Shown piece by piece: positions 1-7,483 of a stretch of DNA of 11,597 bases (within the stretch, counting starts at the first letter, position 1; every line of letters begins with the position of its first letter). Below the pieces are notes generated by a model that saw only the letters and a program-made list of their open reading frames with translations, was not told the DNA's origin and did no database searches. Origin of the DNA: Amoeboradix gromovi. Its lineage: Eukaryota > Sanchytriomycota > Sanchytriomycetes > Sanchytriales > Sanchytriaceae. Where the stretch lies: assembly GCA_018985225.1 (NCBI GenBank), contig JADGIF010000290.1, forward strand, positions 1 to 11,597, read 5' to 3'. The translations under genes and the position numbers were made by a program.

Positions 1-54
1 TTCCTTTTATACTCGTCAACTCCGCAACTAGCTGAATGCCCACTCGCCTCTTAA
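1..54 (+). CDS. possible 3' end of a truncated upstream gene
   Basis: The first frame is open from base 1 for 17 codons (FLLYSSTPQLAECPLAS) and ends at TAA 52-54. An AATAAA follows at 67-72, the same stop/polyA spacing seen for other genes in this window. The fragment is too short to identify. The two other forward frames close within 45 bases. On the opposite strand an ATG at 60-58 opens only ten codons before a stop. This is a weak call resting mainly on the nearby polyA signal. Confidence 0.25.
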   Translation, partial: FLLYSSTPQLAECPLAS

Positions 55-65
55 ATCCATAAAAT

Positions 66-136
66 TAATAAAGCTGAAATAATGTTCAAGTTGTTATAGA
101 AAGTTAGTCCAGTTTTTATATTTGATGTCCCATATG
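66..136 (+). repeat. left arm of a 72-bp inverted repeat
   Basis: Bases 66-136 match the reverse complement of 11521-11592 with one single-base gap and one T/C difference, about 70 of 72 columns. The outer side starts with an AATAAA (67-72) and the inner side ends at CATATG. Similarity fades inward of CATATG, and outward of the AATAAA there are only a few bases to compare. It is far better conserved than the transposon relics elsewhere in the window, so the duplication is recent or under conversion. It may be the 3' flank of a duplicated gene lying just outside both ends. Confidence 0.85.
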
Positions 137-330
137 CAGAATCTGTAATTTGGTAATAGACAAGTTCATGTGTCAGAAAGATATGTATCTATATTCAATA
201 CACTTGCAGCATATCCACTAGGATCGTTAGCTTATTGATGGAAATTCTTGATTACTAAGATTGCAAGACTTTTAACAAGGCATTTAAAATCAAACATTTT
301 TTGTATTTTCAAAACGACGGAGGTCTTGCT

Positions 331-1209
331 ATGAATTTCAATAATTTTGCAAATAAGCTTTCATCTCAGTTCGAGTTAGGTGTGCAGATGGCTAAAGAAT
401 CTCTCGGTCAATCACAAGACTCAACCAAACTACCAGATGATTACTTACTTTTGGAAAACCAGGTCGATGCATTGAAGGAATTGATTATTCAATTTACAAG
501 ACATATTCAGAATGAATTAAAAACTAGCTACACTCCTGCTTTAACCGCTGACGCTACCTCGCCGATTGGCAATATTATGAAGAACATAAATACCATTAAG
601 GAGGACTTGATTCCTTCTGTTGATTTTACTCAAGTTTTAGGGATAGCTACTGGCTTATTCCATCAGCACGAACCTGTTGGTGCTGCTCTTCAGCATATGC
701 AATCATTTCAACTTCAAAGTAACATGTTGTGGTCCAATTATAGCGAGCAAATTCAGCAACAGGTCTTGCTACCTTTAAATACGTTTACAACTACAACTTT
801 ACAACTGGTATCTAAAGCAAGACAGAATGTAGTCACTTCAAGATTGCATTTGGATGCTTGTAAGAATAGATTCAGATCAGCTAAACCTAGCACTGTAGAC
901 CATTATCGTCAAGAATTAGAAGCTGCAGAGGACGCGTTTGTTAAGACTGTGGAGGATGCCACAGTTCTAATGAAAAGCTGCATCGAGCACCCCGAGACAT
1001 TGAGATGCTTTTCGGAATTTTTTCATGCTAAGAAGGATTTATTGAGCGGGCTTTGTGGAAATGTTGAAAAGGTTCAACCTGCTGTATTTTGATTATTAAT
1101 TTAGATGGATGAATTGCAAGTAACTCAGGAAGCTTTATTTAGAAGCCAATCGAACAAACCAGCATTTACAAAAGAAAATGCAGACGCTGACATGACTCAA
1201 TTTGAATAA
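331..1209 (+). CDS. BAR-domain protein of the fungal Gvp36/BAR_2 type, with a predicted 21-nt intron
   Basis: Predicted membrane-curvature protein of the crescent-dimer BAR family; fungal relatives such as yeast Gvp36 act on Golgi and endocytic membranes. The start is the ATG at 331; the frame is open further upstream to 301 but without an ATG. The N-terminal signature is clear: AKESLGQSQD at 21-30, then LPDDYLLLENQVDALKE at 34-50. Residues 130-245 are mostly helical and charged. The first exon gives 251 residues (331-1083). The unspliced frame would stop at 1090-1092. Skipping 1084-1104 continues in the same frame as MDELQVTQEALFRSQ and on to TAA 1207-1209 (285 residues in all). Family members end with a very similar xxDELQVEQEAxYR segment, and an AATAAA overlaps the second stop. 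I therefore prefer the spliced model. It converges on the SDR gene 76 bases away. Confidence 0.85.
1084..1104 (+). other. predicted 21-nt intron in the BAR gene
   Basis: It begins GTATTT and ends TTTAG, with a possible branch-like TTAAT just before the acceptor. It contains in-frame TGA (1090) and TAG (1102). It sits in phase 0, so splicing joins codon 251 directly to the family-conserved MDELQV segment. The length, a multiple of three, means an unspliced message is stopped only by the two internal stop codons. A stop-codon readthrough or sequence error is less likely, because two stops and both GT and AG would have to occur together by chance. Confidence 0.7.
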
Positions 1210-1281
1210 ATACGCTACTTTAATTACCATTATGATAAGCCAGCTTAGATTATCGACAAGAATGAAAAGAGATTGTTTATT
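1205..1281. terminator. convergent polyadenylation signals between BAR and SDR genes
   Basis: AATAAA on the plus strand at 1205-1210 overlaps the spliced BAR stop codon. AATAAA on the minus strand (complement of 1276-1281) lies five bases after the spliced SDR stop (1286-1288). The two genes thus end tail to tail with almost no 3' UTR. The earlier, unspliced stops (1092 and 1359) have no such signal close by, which independently favours the spliced models. Confidence 0.65.
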
Positions 1282-1285
1282 GCAC

Positions 1286-2138
1286 TTACTTCAAGGGCAC
1301 AACGCCTCTAATTAGATCTCTCCTAAACGGTAGTAATGGCCAGATCCATCGAACTATATCAGTAGCAAGTGCCAATCGGGTAAACTAGGTAGTTAGGAAC
1401 AAATGAATTATATTTGCGTTTAAAAATAGCAGAGACAGAATGCTTGGCACAATATTCAGCACTGACTTTAAGAAAGGAGACTTCCTTGCTTGCTATGTTA
1501 GCCATTTCAGTGTCTGTCAATCCAGGTTTTATATTGGTAAACCAGAAACCCTCAGGCTCTAGCTCTATCAAGCAGGATTCTAAATACGCGCCTAGAGCAA
1601 CTTTAGACGAACAATAAGCACCTTTTTGGGGTTCAATGAATTCAGTACTTAGCGAAGTTATAGCCACGATGTGAGGGTTTTTGATATTAAGTCTTCTACA
1701 ATACCTGACAAAACTATTTATGCAACTAATTGGAGCTAGTAGGTTGGTCTCAAATATTTGCACGTCTTTATCAAACGCATCATCAGTTCCAATACCATGA
1801 ATACCAAGCACTCCAGCATTACAGATTATAGAGTCAATAGAGCCAGCAATCTTTGTGCCCAATTCAAATAACTCATCATACCTATCAAAGCTAGTGACAT
1901 CGAAAGGTATAATGTACACGTTCGACTTCATATACTTGGCTAGTATTTCTTGCTGTACTTGAAGCAACAATTTTTCATTTCTAGAAACGAGGATTATAGT
2001 CTTCCCATGTTTTGCTAATTCCATTGCAATGGCCTTGCCAATGCCTTTACTAGCGCCTGTAATCAGAAAGGTCTTGCCTGTTGGAATGCTTGACAAATAT
2101 CGATGTAAAAGCGTTTTTATGAAAGCAAGGAATCCCAT
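1286..2138 (-). CDS. short-chain dehydrogenase/reductase (classical SDR), with a predicted tiny intron
   Basis: NAD(P)(H)-dependent oxidoreductase with a Rossmann fold. Seen: the TGASKGIG dinucleotide-binding motif at residues 27-34, Asp80, NAG at 107-109, Asn132, and the catalytic triad Ser162, Tyr175 and Lys179 (YCSSK), with the usual 13-residue Ser-Tyr spacing, then the PG motif at 205-206. The start is the ATG at 2138, giving a short amphipathic N-terminus before the fold. The uninterrupted frame stops at 1359 (259 residues) with an unconvincing end. A shift of one frame, produced by removing 1385-1400, continues as FTRLALATDIVRWIWPLLPF and on to TAA 1286-1288, about 278 residues. That arginine/tryptophan/proline-rich end is typical of membrane-associated SDRs such as the DHRS7/YDL114W-like group, and AATAAA follows the stop. 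The substrate cannot be assigned. Confidence 0.85.
1385..1400 (-). other. predicted 16-nt intron in the SDR gene (52-nt alternative 1385-1436)
   Basis: Read on the minus strand the segment is GTTCCTAACTACCTAG, with GT and AG ends and a perfect CTAAC branch motif close to the acceptor. Removing it restores the frame into a convincing SDR C-terminus and keeps the KRKYNSF block that precedes this region. A longer intron using the same acceptor and a GTCTCT donor (1385-1436, 52 nt) also keeps the frame but deletes 12 well-placed residues. A one-base assembly error is the remaining alternative. The frame change is well supported; the exact intron is not. Confidence 0.5.
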
Positions 2139-2259
2139 TGGAGTCGTGTAACAAAATTAATAAACCAAAATCGTGAATAATCGACACTAGTTTATAGGAA
2201 TCAACTATTACACTTAAAGCATGTGCAAAACAGTCGCTTTATTTGACATCTTAACAACT

Positions 2260-2640
2260 TAACTGGGTTTATTTTCCATGTTTTACATCTTCTACTCATT
2301 AAAAATCCTTATTTACGAGAAAACTAAGAGTTCCTGCAGAGAAACGGAAACCCTAGTCCCTAAGTTACAGCGCTTGCTCACGATTCCAATACACTGAGGT
2401 GGGATTGAATTAGGATGCATGTAATTCAGCCTATGTTCCTTACCGCCGTGTGTTCACAGATACTTTGAACGAATTAAATAATCACGGCATCTGTGAAGCC
2501 CTCACGAAAATCACTGGCATGCGACTCAATAACTCTTGAATCACCTGTATATTATATAGAAGTCTCTTTCCATGTATTGAAAGACATCGAATAGGTCTTG
2601 AGAGAGAGTATGTTCTGCGTACACCGGAAATGTCTTAAGC
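2260..2640 (-). pseudogene. decayed TnpB/Fanzor C-terminal fragment, copy A
   Basis: Within the 650-base gap 2139-2787 this is the only structure I see. On the minus strand, 2299-2470 aligns base by base with copies B and C. The last codons read LVNKDF then TAA (2299-2301), against LVNQEF and VGNQDF in B and C. The segment matching the DRDxxAARN motif (about 2436-2462) keeps roughly 20 of 26 bases but is frameshifted and stopped. A weakly similar upstream block lies near 2600-2620. It is the most degraded of the three copies and its upstream limit is uncertain. It is recognisable only by comparison with the better copies. Confidence 0.6.
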
Positions 2641-2770
2641 TTTGACATAGTCAGGATGAGATGATTTGAGCCGTTTGCAATCAGTGAGGAACATCGAGTT
2701 TTATGCAGTTAAAAAGGTCTAGATACAGAGCATGTTGAAGCCATTTATCTCATGTAATCACGAAAAACGG

Positions 2771-2776
2771 TTTATT
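2771..2776 (-). terminator. AATAAA polyadenylation signal of the AVT gene
   Basis: The minus strand reads TTGAATAAACC about a dozen bases beyond the transporter stop codon (2788-2790). This matches the very short 3' UTR pattern of the other genes here. Confidence 0.5.
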
Positions 2777-2787
2777 CAATTAAAATC

Positions 2788-4107
2788 TTACACGGTACAT
2801 CTTGTAATTTCTGCAGGTACTTTTCCGCTCGACCACTTCATCAATGTTATTACGCTGCTAACAATCATGAATAAACCACCAGCACTAATCAGCATATAAT
2901 CTAAAGACATCTGTTTTTTCTTTAAATTTCCCAATTTCAAATGAAGCAAAGCAGGATATATAAATCCGATTGGGATACAACCAATTGTACCTATAAAACT
3001 AACCAATAGATCTAATGAACTACTAGTTACAAAGGCGCCAATGCAGACGCCAATGGTTGTTGTTATCCTAGTGATAATGGTCAAGTTAGCATGACTGTTT
3101 GGAATAAATGATTCTGCGATTTCATATGCAGGAAATAACTGAAGAGGAACACTAAGAATTATAGAAATTACATACAAAAACTGAACTATCAGTAAAAATG
3201 GAGTAGATTCAAGATTTAAAAGTATTATAGATGCGGTTGAAGATCCAAACGCCAAGGAACCAAGAATTGCAACTGAAAAATAAATTATTAAAACCGAAGA
3301 AATTACAAGACTAAGTATTTTAGAAAACTCATACGGTTTTTCCATGCTCGTTGCTATAGGAATCACTAACCCAATGCCTTCAAATGAATAAATCGATGTC
3401 CCAAGAATTAAAAATGTATCTGTCCAATCTGTGAATAAAATGACCTGAGCGCCATTTTTTGATATGCTGTAAATGGAATTAAATAATATATAAACAACTC
3501 CAACGCATATAAGTCCGCTTGCGAAAACTATTGCTTGAGACAGTTTTTTTAAATTATTTAAAAAACAAAAAGGAATGTATATTACTAGTTGAAGAAGTAT
3601 TAAAATCATATAGTTTTTGATGATAAATTCGCAATTTGTTAGAGTACTGATCATGTCTTTAATGTTTTGCGCAATAAATAAAACGTAACACATTGCAAAT
3701 CCAAGTTGACTAAGGAAAATAGACCATAAAATGGATAATCTCAGTGTATTACCATACAATTTATTACCGAGTTCCCAATAAGTACCGCTATGTAAAAGGG
3801 ACACTTCAGCTAACAGCTCCATTCCAATAGTGGAAAAATAAGCACTAATTGTCAGCATGAAAACTGACGGTATTAACCCAGCACTCGCAAATCCTCGAGG
3901 CAGAAATAATACACCACTACCGATGAATGCTTTGAATAGCAAAAAGAATGATTTATTAGTAGAATTCTTTTGAATGATACTATAATCATCTATTATCAAT
4001 TCTTCAGCCTCTTGCCTTAATTCAGCGCTAGAGGTTTTGAATTTATTGTAATGCCCTGTGTTTATTTTACTGGGAATGTTAGTATTTTTGATTTTAGAGT
4101 AACTCAT
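2788..4107 (-). CDS. vacuolar amino-acid transporter, AVT3/AVT4-like
   Basis: Member of the amino acid/auxin permease (Aa_trans) family. Relatives AVT3 and AVT4 export amino acids from the fungal vacuole; I infer the same location and role. The 439-residue length is normal. Residues 1-52 are a hydrophilic cytosolic tail. The first membrane segment carries the family hallmark KAFIGSGVLFLPRGFASAGL (59-78). FEGIGLVIPIATSMEKP (242-258) and PLQLFPA (321-327) are two further AVT3/4 signatures, and LGSLAFGS lies at 282-289. About eleven hydrophobic segments can be counted, the last at about 404-422. The ATG at 4107 is the first in frame. The frame is intact with no sign of introns. The neighbours are unrelated in function. 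Confidence 0.92.
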   Translation of the reverse strand: MSYSKIKNTNIPSKINTGHYNKFKTSSAELRQEAEELIIDDYSIIQKNSTNKSFFLLFKAFIGSGVLFLPRGFASAGLIPSVFMLTISAYFSTIGMELLAEVSLLHSGTYWELGNKLYGNTLRLSILWSIFLSQLGFAMCYVLFIAQNIKDMISTLTNCEFIIKNYMILILLQLVIYIPFCFLNNLKKLSQAIVFASGLICVGVVYILFNSIYSISKNGAQVILFTDWTDTFLILGTSIYSFEGIGLVIPIATSMEKPYEFSKILSLVISSVLIIYFSVAILGSLAFGSSTASIILLNLESTPFLLIVQFLYVISIILSVPLQLFPAYEIAESFIPNSHANLTIITRITTTIGVCIGAFVTSSSLDLLVSFIGTIGCIPIGFIYPALLHLKLGNLKKKQMSLDYMLISAGGLFMIVSSVITLMKWSSGKVPAEITRCTV

Positions 4108-4197
4108 TGATAGGTTGTTTCAAAAATAGTAGTCCTCAAGAATTACCACTGTAGACAACTTGTTAAGTTTTCCCTAAAATAAAAGGTTTTATTAATT

Positions 4198-4272
4198 GCG
4201 TAATATTTATGATGTTTTAATTGTATATTGTTTTTGAATCAGTTTCGGATATTGGATATATTAGAGTCAAGG
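4198..4272 (+). repeat. degenerate repeat segment shared with 9328-9402
   Basis: By eye, about 75 bases align with 9328-9402, starting from CGTA(A/T)TATTT and running through TTTCG-ATAT-GGATA and AGT-AAGG. Identity is roughly two thirds, with few gaps. Both copies lie near transposon-like remnants, and this one ends just before the possible recombinase relic at 4291. It may be a 5' flank or terminus of the same element family. An alignment is needed because chance similarity in AT-rich DNA cannot be excluded. Confidence 0.45.
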
Positions 4273-4290
4273 GATGTATCTAGTACCATT

Positions 4291-4440
4291 ATGCGAACTG
4301 AAAAGATCACGAAGCTTATTCAGTTTGATGCAGTCCAGAAAAGCTTTGCTGTCTCCAGGACGCAGTTGCGAAAATGGGCATAGTAATGAAAGGTCGAGCA
4401 AATTAAGACGCTAGGAGGCAGTGGGTTATACTCATATTGA
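4291..4440 (+). pseudogene. possible IS607-type serine recombinase (TnpA) N-terminal relic
   Basis: From ATG 4291 thirty codons are open and end in a helix-turn-helix-like FDAVQKSFAVSRTQLRKWA. Then come three consecutive in-frame stops (4381-4389). The same frame then reads KVEQIKTLGGSGLYSY before another stop at 4438. In IS607-family TnpA proteins a MerR-like HTH ending in LRRWA is followed by a GKIxxIRTPGGxRxY segment. The order and spacing here match that plan in a single frame. No serine-recombinase catalytic motif is recognisable downstream. The rest of 4108-4718 shows nothing else except the presumed CPSF73 5' region. Moderate to low confidence, because the piece is short. Confidence 0.4.
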
Positions 4441-4718
4441 CATCAGGCACTTATTTGAACACACTATTATCAATTGCCGCAATTGAAAACGGTTCCTTGC
4501 CTTGCAAGGATGGAAGATTAAACTAGCTTGAATCTGCGAAAACTAATCAATCTATCTCTAAGTAAATACTAGCTCTGAATTATTTCAGACCTTCAGATTT
4601 ACCATAGGCTTTAAACTGCACAAATAAACAGTAACTATTGTGTACTTAAGGTTTGTTTTGATACTGAGTTACTTGTCAGATTTGTTACAATCTACTTTAT
4701 ATCAAGGATCAAACACAA

Positions 4719-6779
4719 ATGTCAAGTACAGATCAGCTGCAAATTACACCTCTTGGCAGCGGCAGAGAAGTAGGTAGATCTTGCCATATTATAAAGTTCA
4801 AAGGCAAATGCATAATGTTAGATATGGGAATTCATCCTGCAAATTCTGGTTTAGACGCTTTGCCATTTATTGATTCTATTGATCCAAGCGAAATCGATCT
4901 CTGTCTTGTTAGTCATTTTCACTTGGATCATTCTGCTGCATTGGCATATTTATTATGCAAGACATCTTTTAATGGCAGAGTCTTTATGACCCATCCAACA
5001 AAAGCTATTTATTCATGGCTACTTTCTGATTTTATTAAGGTATCTAATGATCAGCTATATACAGAAGATGATTTGCAAGACAGTTATGATCAGATTGAAA
5101 CAATGGATTTTCATCAAACTATTGATGTTGAAGGAATTCGAATTACAGCATATTATGCAGGTCATGTACTAGGAGCTGCCACATTTATGATTGAAATTGC
5201 TGGTGTTTACATCTTTTACACAGGTGACTATAGTCGTGAAGAAGATCGACATTTAATGCCTGCTGAAATACCGCCTCATAAACCCGATGTACTAATATGT
5301 GAAGCTACTTATGGTGTACAAACACATGCACCTCGTATGGAGAGAGAGAATAGGCTGACAACTTTGGTGCATCGCACTGTTGAAAGAAATGGAAGGTGTT
5401 TGATTCCTATATTTGCGCTTGGGAGGGCTCAGGAATTGTTGCTTATATTGGATGAGTATTGGCAAAGACACCCTGAAATACAGCATATTCCCGTCTACTA
5501 TGCTAGCAATTTAGCAAAGAAGTGTATAGCTGTCTATCAAACATACATAAATCAAATGAACCGAAGAATCAGACTGCAATTTGAAAGAAAGAATCCCTTT
5601 ATATTCAGGTATATCCAGAATCTGAAGAACATGGATTCATTTGAGGACAAAGGCCCTTGTGTTGTATTGGCAAGTCCCGCAATGTTGCAGAATGGATTGT
5701 CTAGGGTGTTGCTGGAGAAATGGGGCCCTGATAAGAAGAATGGCATCATAATACCTGGGTATGTAGTAGACGGAACTCTGGGCCACTTGATTTTAAGTGA
5801 ACCCAAAGAATTTCCAGTAATGAGCGGAGGTAAATTGCCACTACGTGCAAGTGTGGACTACGTTTCGTTTTCGGCGCATGTTGATTTTATCCAAAACAAA
5901 GAATTCATAGATTTGCTGAACCCAAGCCATGTTATTCTGGTGCACGGTGAAGCTAATGGGATGCAAAGATTGAGTAATGCATTAACAAGCGGAATGAAGC
6001 CAATAGATGAGAATGCTGTTGTGGATGTGAATGAGATTCAATACGTTGTACATATGCCCAAGAATGTAGAGACTTTATCACTTACATTTAGAGGAGAGTT
6101 AAAAGCAAAGATTATCGGTAAAATCAGTAATCTATCAGGTGGAACTATCAGTGGTTTACTAATTACAAAAGACCATATCAACACCATCATAAGCACATCC
6201 GAGCTTCTCCAGTTTACTGATCTATCGTTCTCAACTATTAATCACAGGGTATATGTTGGATGGAAGAATACTCACACCACATCCTGGGGTTTTTTAAAGC
6301 AATTCTTATCAAAAGTTCTGGGAAAGCAGAATGTTGATGAGACTGAGAGCGGAGATAGCAAGACTTTGACATTGTTTAAAGTTGTAAAAATCACGCCAAA
6401 AGATAACCTTTCAGATTTGGTCGTTGAATGGACCGCAAATCCATTTAATGATATGATAGCAGATGCAGTCATGATACTGCTGATACAGATGGAAACATTG
6501 CCATTTTCTATGAGCATGGAAGGTATGATAGTGGATGAGGAAAACGTGGATATGATGGAAATAGAGAAACAAACGGAAGAGAAGAAAGTGGAATGGAAGG
6601 ACTTTTTTGAAAACCAATTTGATGTAGTTCTTATGGACGATGGAATACTCGAACTTAGGCTGGATGATAATGTGGCTCAATTCGATGCAAAAAATGGAAA
6701 AATATTAAAAAGTGAAAATGAGTTGTTCACAAAAAGAATAATAGGCTTGATGGGCCTTGCGGAATCTTATATTCAATAA
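4719..6779 (+). CDS. YSH1: cleavage and polyadenylation endonuclease CPSF73/Ysh1
   Basis: Zinc-dependent nuclease of the metallo-beta-lactamase/beta-CASP family that cuts pre-mRNA at the poly(A) site, in the nucleus within the CPF/CPSF complex. At 686 residues it matches the normal size. All expected metal ligands are visible: HFHLDH (His66, His68, Asp70, His71), His149 in AGH, Asp170 in YTGDYS, His387 in FSAHVD and His409 in VHGE. The beta-CASP insertion (about 205-370) holds IPIFALGRAQELLLILDEYW and LASPAMLQNG. Residues 430-686 form the CPSF73 C-terminal domain, with an acidic stretch around 600-625. The ATG at 4719 is preceded by an A-rich AAACACAA context, and the protein begins directly with the conserved ITPLGSGREVGRSC. 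An AATAAA (6775-6780) overlaps the stop. Intact, with no introns seen. Confidence 0.97.
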   Translation: MSSTDQLQITPLGSGREVGRSCHIIKFKGKCIMLDMGIHPANSGLDALPFIDSIDPSEIDLCLVSHFHLDHSAALAYLLCKTSFNGRVFMTHPTKAIYSWLLSDFIKVSNDQLYTEDDLQDSYDQIETMDFHQTIDVEGIRITAYYAGHVLGAATFMIEIAGVYIFYTGDYSREEDRHLMPAEIPPHKPDVLICEATYGVQTHAPRMERENRLTTLVHRTVERNGRCLIPIFALGRAQELLLILDEYWQRHPEIQHIPVYYASNLAKKCIAVYQTYINQMNRRIRLQFERKNPFIFRYIQNLKNMDSFEDKGPCVVLASPAMLQNGLSRVLLEKWGPDKKNGIIIPGYVVDGTLGHLILSEPKEFPVMSGGKLPLRASVDYVSFSAHVDFIQNKEFIDLLNPSHVILVHGEANGMQRLSNALTSGMKPIDENAVVDVNEIQYVVHMPKNVETLSLTFRGELKAKIIGKISNLSGGTISGLLITKDHINTIISTSELLQFTDLSFSTINHRVYVGWKNTHTTSWGFLKQFLSKVLGKQNVDETESGDSKTLTLFKVVKITPKDNLSDLVVEWTANPFNDMIADAVMILLIQMETLPFSMSMEGMIVDEENVDMMEIEKQTEEKKVEWKDFFENQFDVVLMDDGILELRLDDNVAQFDAKNGKILKSENELFTKRIIGLMGLAESYIQ

Positions 6780-6780
6780 A
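6775..6780 (+). terminator. AATAAA overlapping the CPSF73 stop codon
   Basis: The stop TAA (6777-6779) lies inside AATAAA. The same arrangement occurs at the BAR, Hsp20 and GDA1 gene ends, suggesting an extremely short 3' UTR. Confidence 0.5.
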
Positions 6781-6869
6781 CACATGCCACTGGAATTTCT
6801 AACATTTGCTTTTCATTTAATAGTATTTGTCAAGATTCGAAATTCAGTATATTTATCCACTCAGTTGCT

Positions 6870-7340
6870 TCGTTCTATGAATGACTGTTATCTAAACTTT
6901 TACTCCGCGTTAAAATTCCTGGTTTACCAGATAATCAAGAACTTGCACAGAGAAACTGACATGGGCAAAAACCCCGCTACAATAGTTTCTTATGCTGCAC
7001 TACCCTGATAACGGATTGAATAGGGATGCATATACCTCAAGTATGTGTTATTTGCTGCTATATAGTCTCTATCCACTACCAAATGATATTTTGTACTTGT
7101 CAACGTCTCAAAATTGCCTTTTTTCACAGTGCCACACCTTGTGCACGTGTAACTAGTGAATATGAATCATTTTTAGATCATTTTCTATATTCCTTATTCA
7201 CTGGCGATGTCTCTAGATTTGCCGTGGTCAGGGTCTCGAGGCCTGACCATTTTAATTGATGAAAAAGAGAGTATCGAGCGTTTATAGTACTGAAGGTATC
7301 TGAAAAAAGAATTATCGGTGCGAAAAAGTCAGGTAATCTA
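6870..7340 (-). pseudogene. TnpB/Fanzor nuclease C-terminal fragment, copy B
   Basis: On the minus strand, from about 7155 downwards, one frame reads TSYTCTRCGTVKKGNFE, then HLVVDRDYIAANNTYLRY and MHPYSI. This is the TnpB/Fanzor zinc ribbon (TS-x2-C-x2-CG) followed by the third RuvC motif (DRD codons at 7065-7073). The second CxxC pair of the ribbon has been lost, and AARN has become AANN. After a stop near 6990 the remaining tail continues in another frame as QVLDYLVNQEF, ending at TAA 6910-6912. Upstream, 7258-7360 still resembles copy C at 9145-9240. The 5' half of a TnpB/Fanzor gene is absent. Together with hairpin 7225-7249, this occupies most of the 704-base gap 6780-7483. Confidence 0.8.
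7225..7249. repeat. short perfect hairpin inside Fanzor fragment B
   Basis: TGGTCAGG (7225-7232) pairs perfectly with CCTGACCA (7242-7249) around a nine-base loop containing CTCGAG. An eight-pair GC-rich stem stands out in this AT-rich region. No equivalent stem is evident at the matching place in copy C. It could be a structural RNA element or element boundary, or chance. Confidence 0.5.
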
Positions 7341-7483
7341 AATCAAAGGTTTATTCAACCGAGTGCGATTGCCTTTGGCCAGGTCAAACGTCTCGGACCT
7401 GTAGGGAAAGTTGACAAATTATCTAACATGGAATTCAAAACATCCAAGTCAAATCAGCTAGATCTCACTGAAAAATTTAACCC

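Noticed and set aside
1-60. Minus-strand ATG at 60 that could continue through a 16-nt GT-AG gap
   Set aside because: A candidate small intron would extend the frame to the window edge, but there is no family match, and the plus-strand stop plus AATAAA reading is at least as good.
1414-1617. 67-codon plus-strand open frame
   Set aside because: Lies opposite the SDR gene, across its catalytic YxxxK region; a shadow frame.
5292-6680. Several minus-strand open frames of 64-89 codons
   Set aside because: All lie opposite the well-supported CPSF73 gene and show no family features.
6757-7259. Plus-strand open frames over the gap after CPSF73
   Set aside because: They are antisense to Fanzor fragment B, whose minus-strand reading has recognisable motifs. 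The plus-strand peptides have none.
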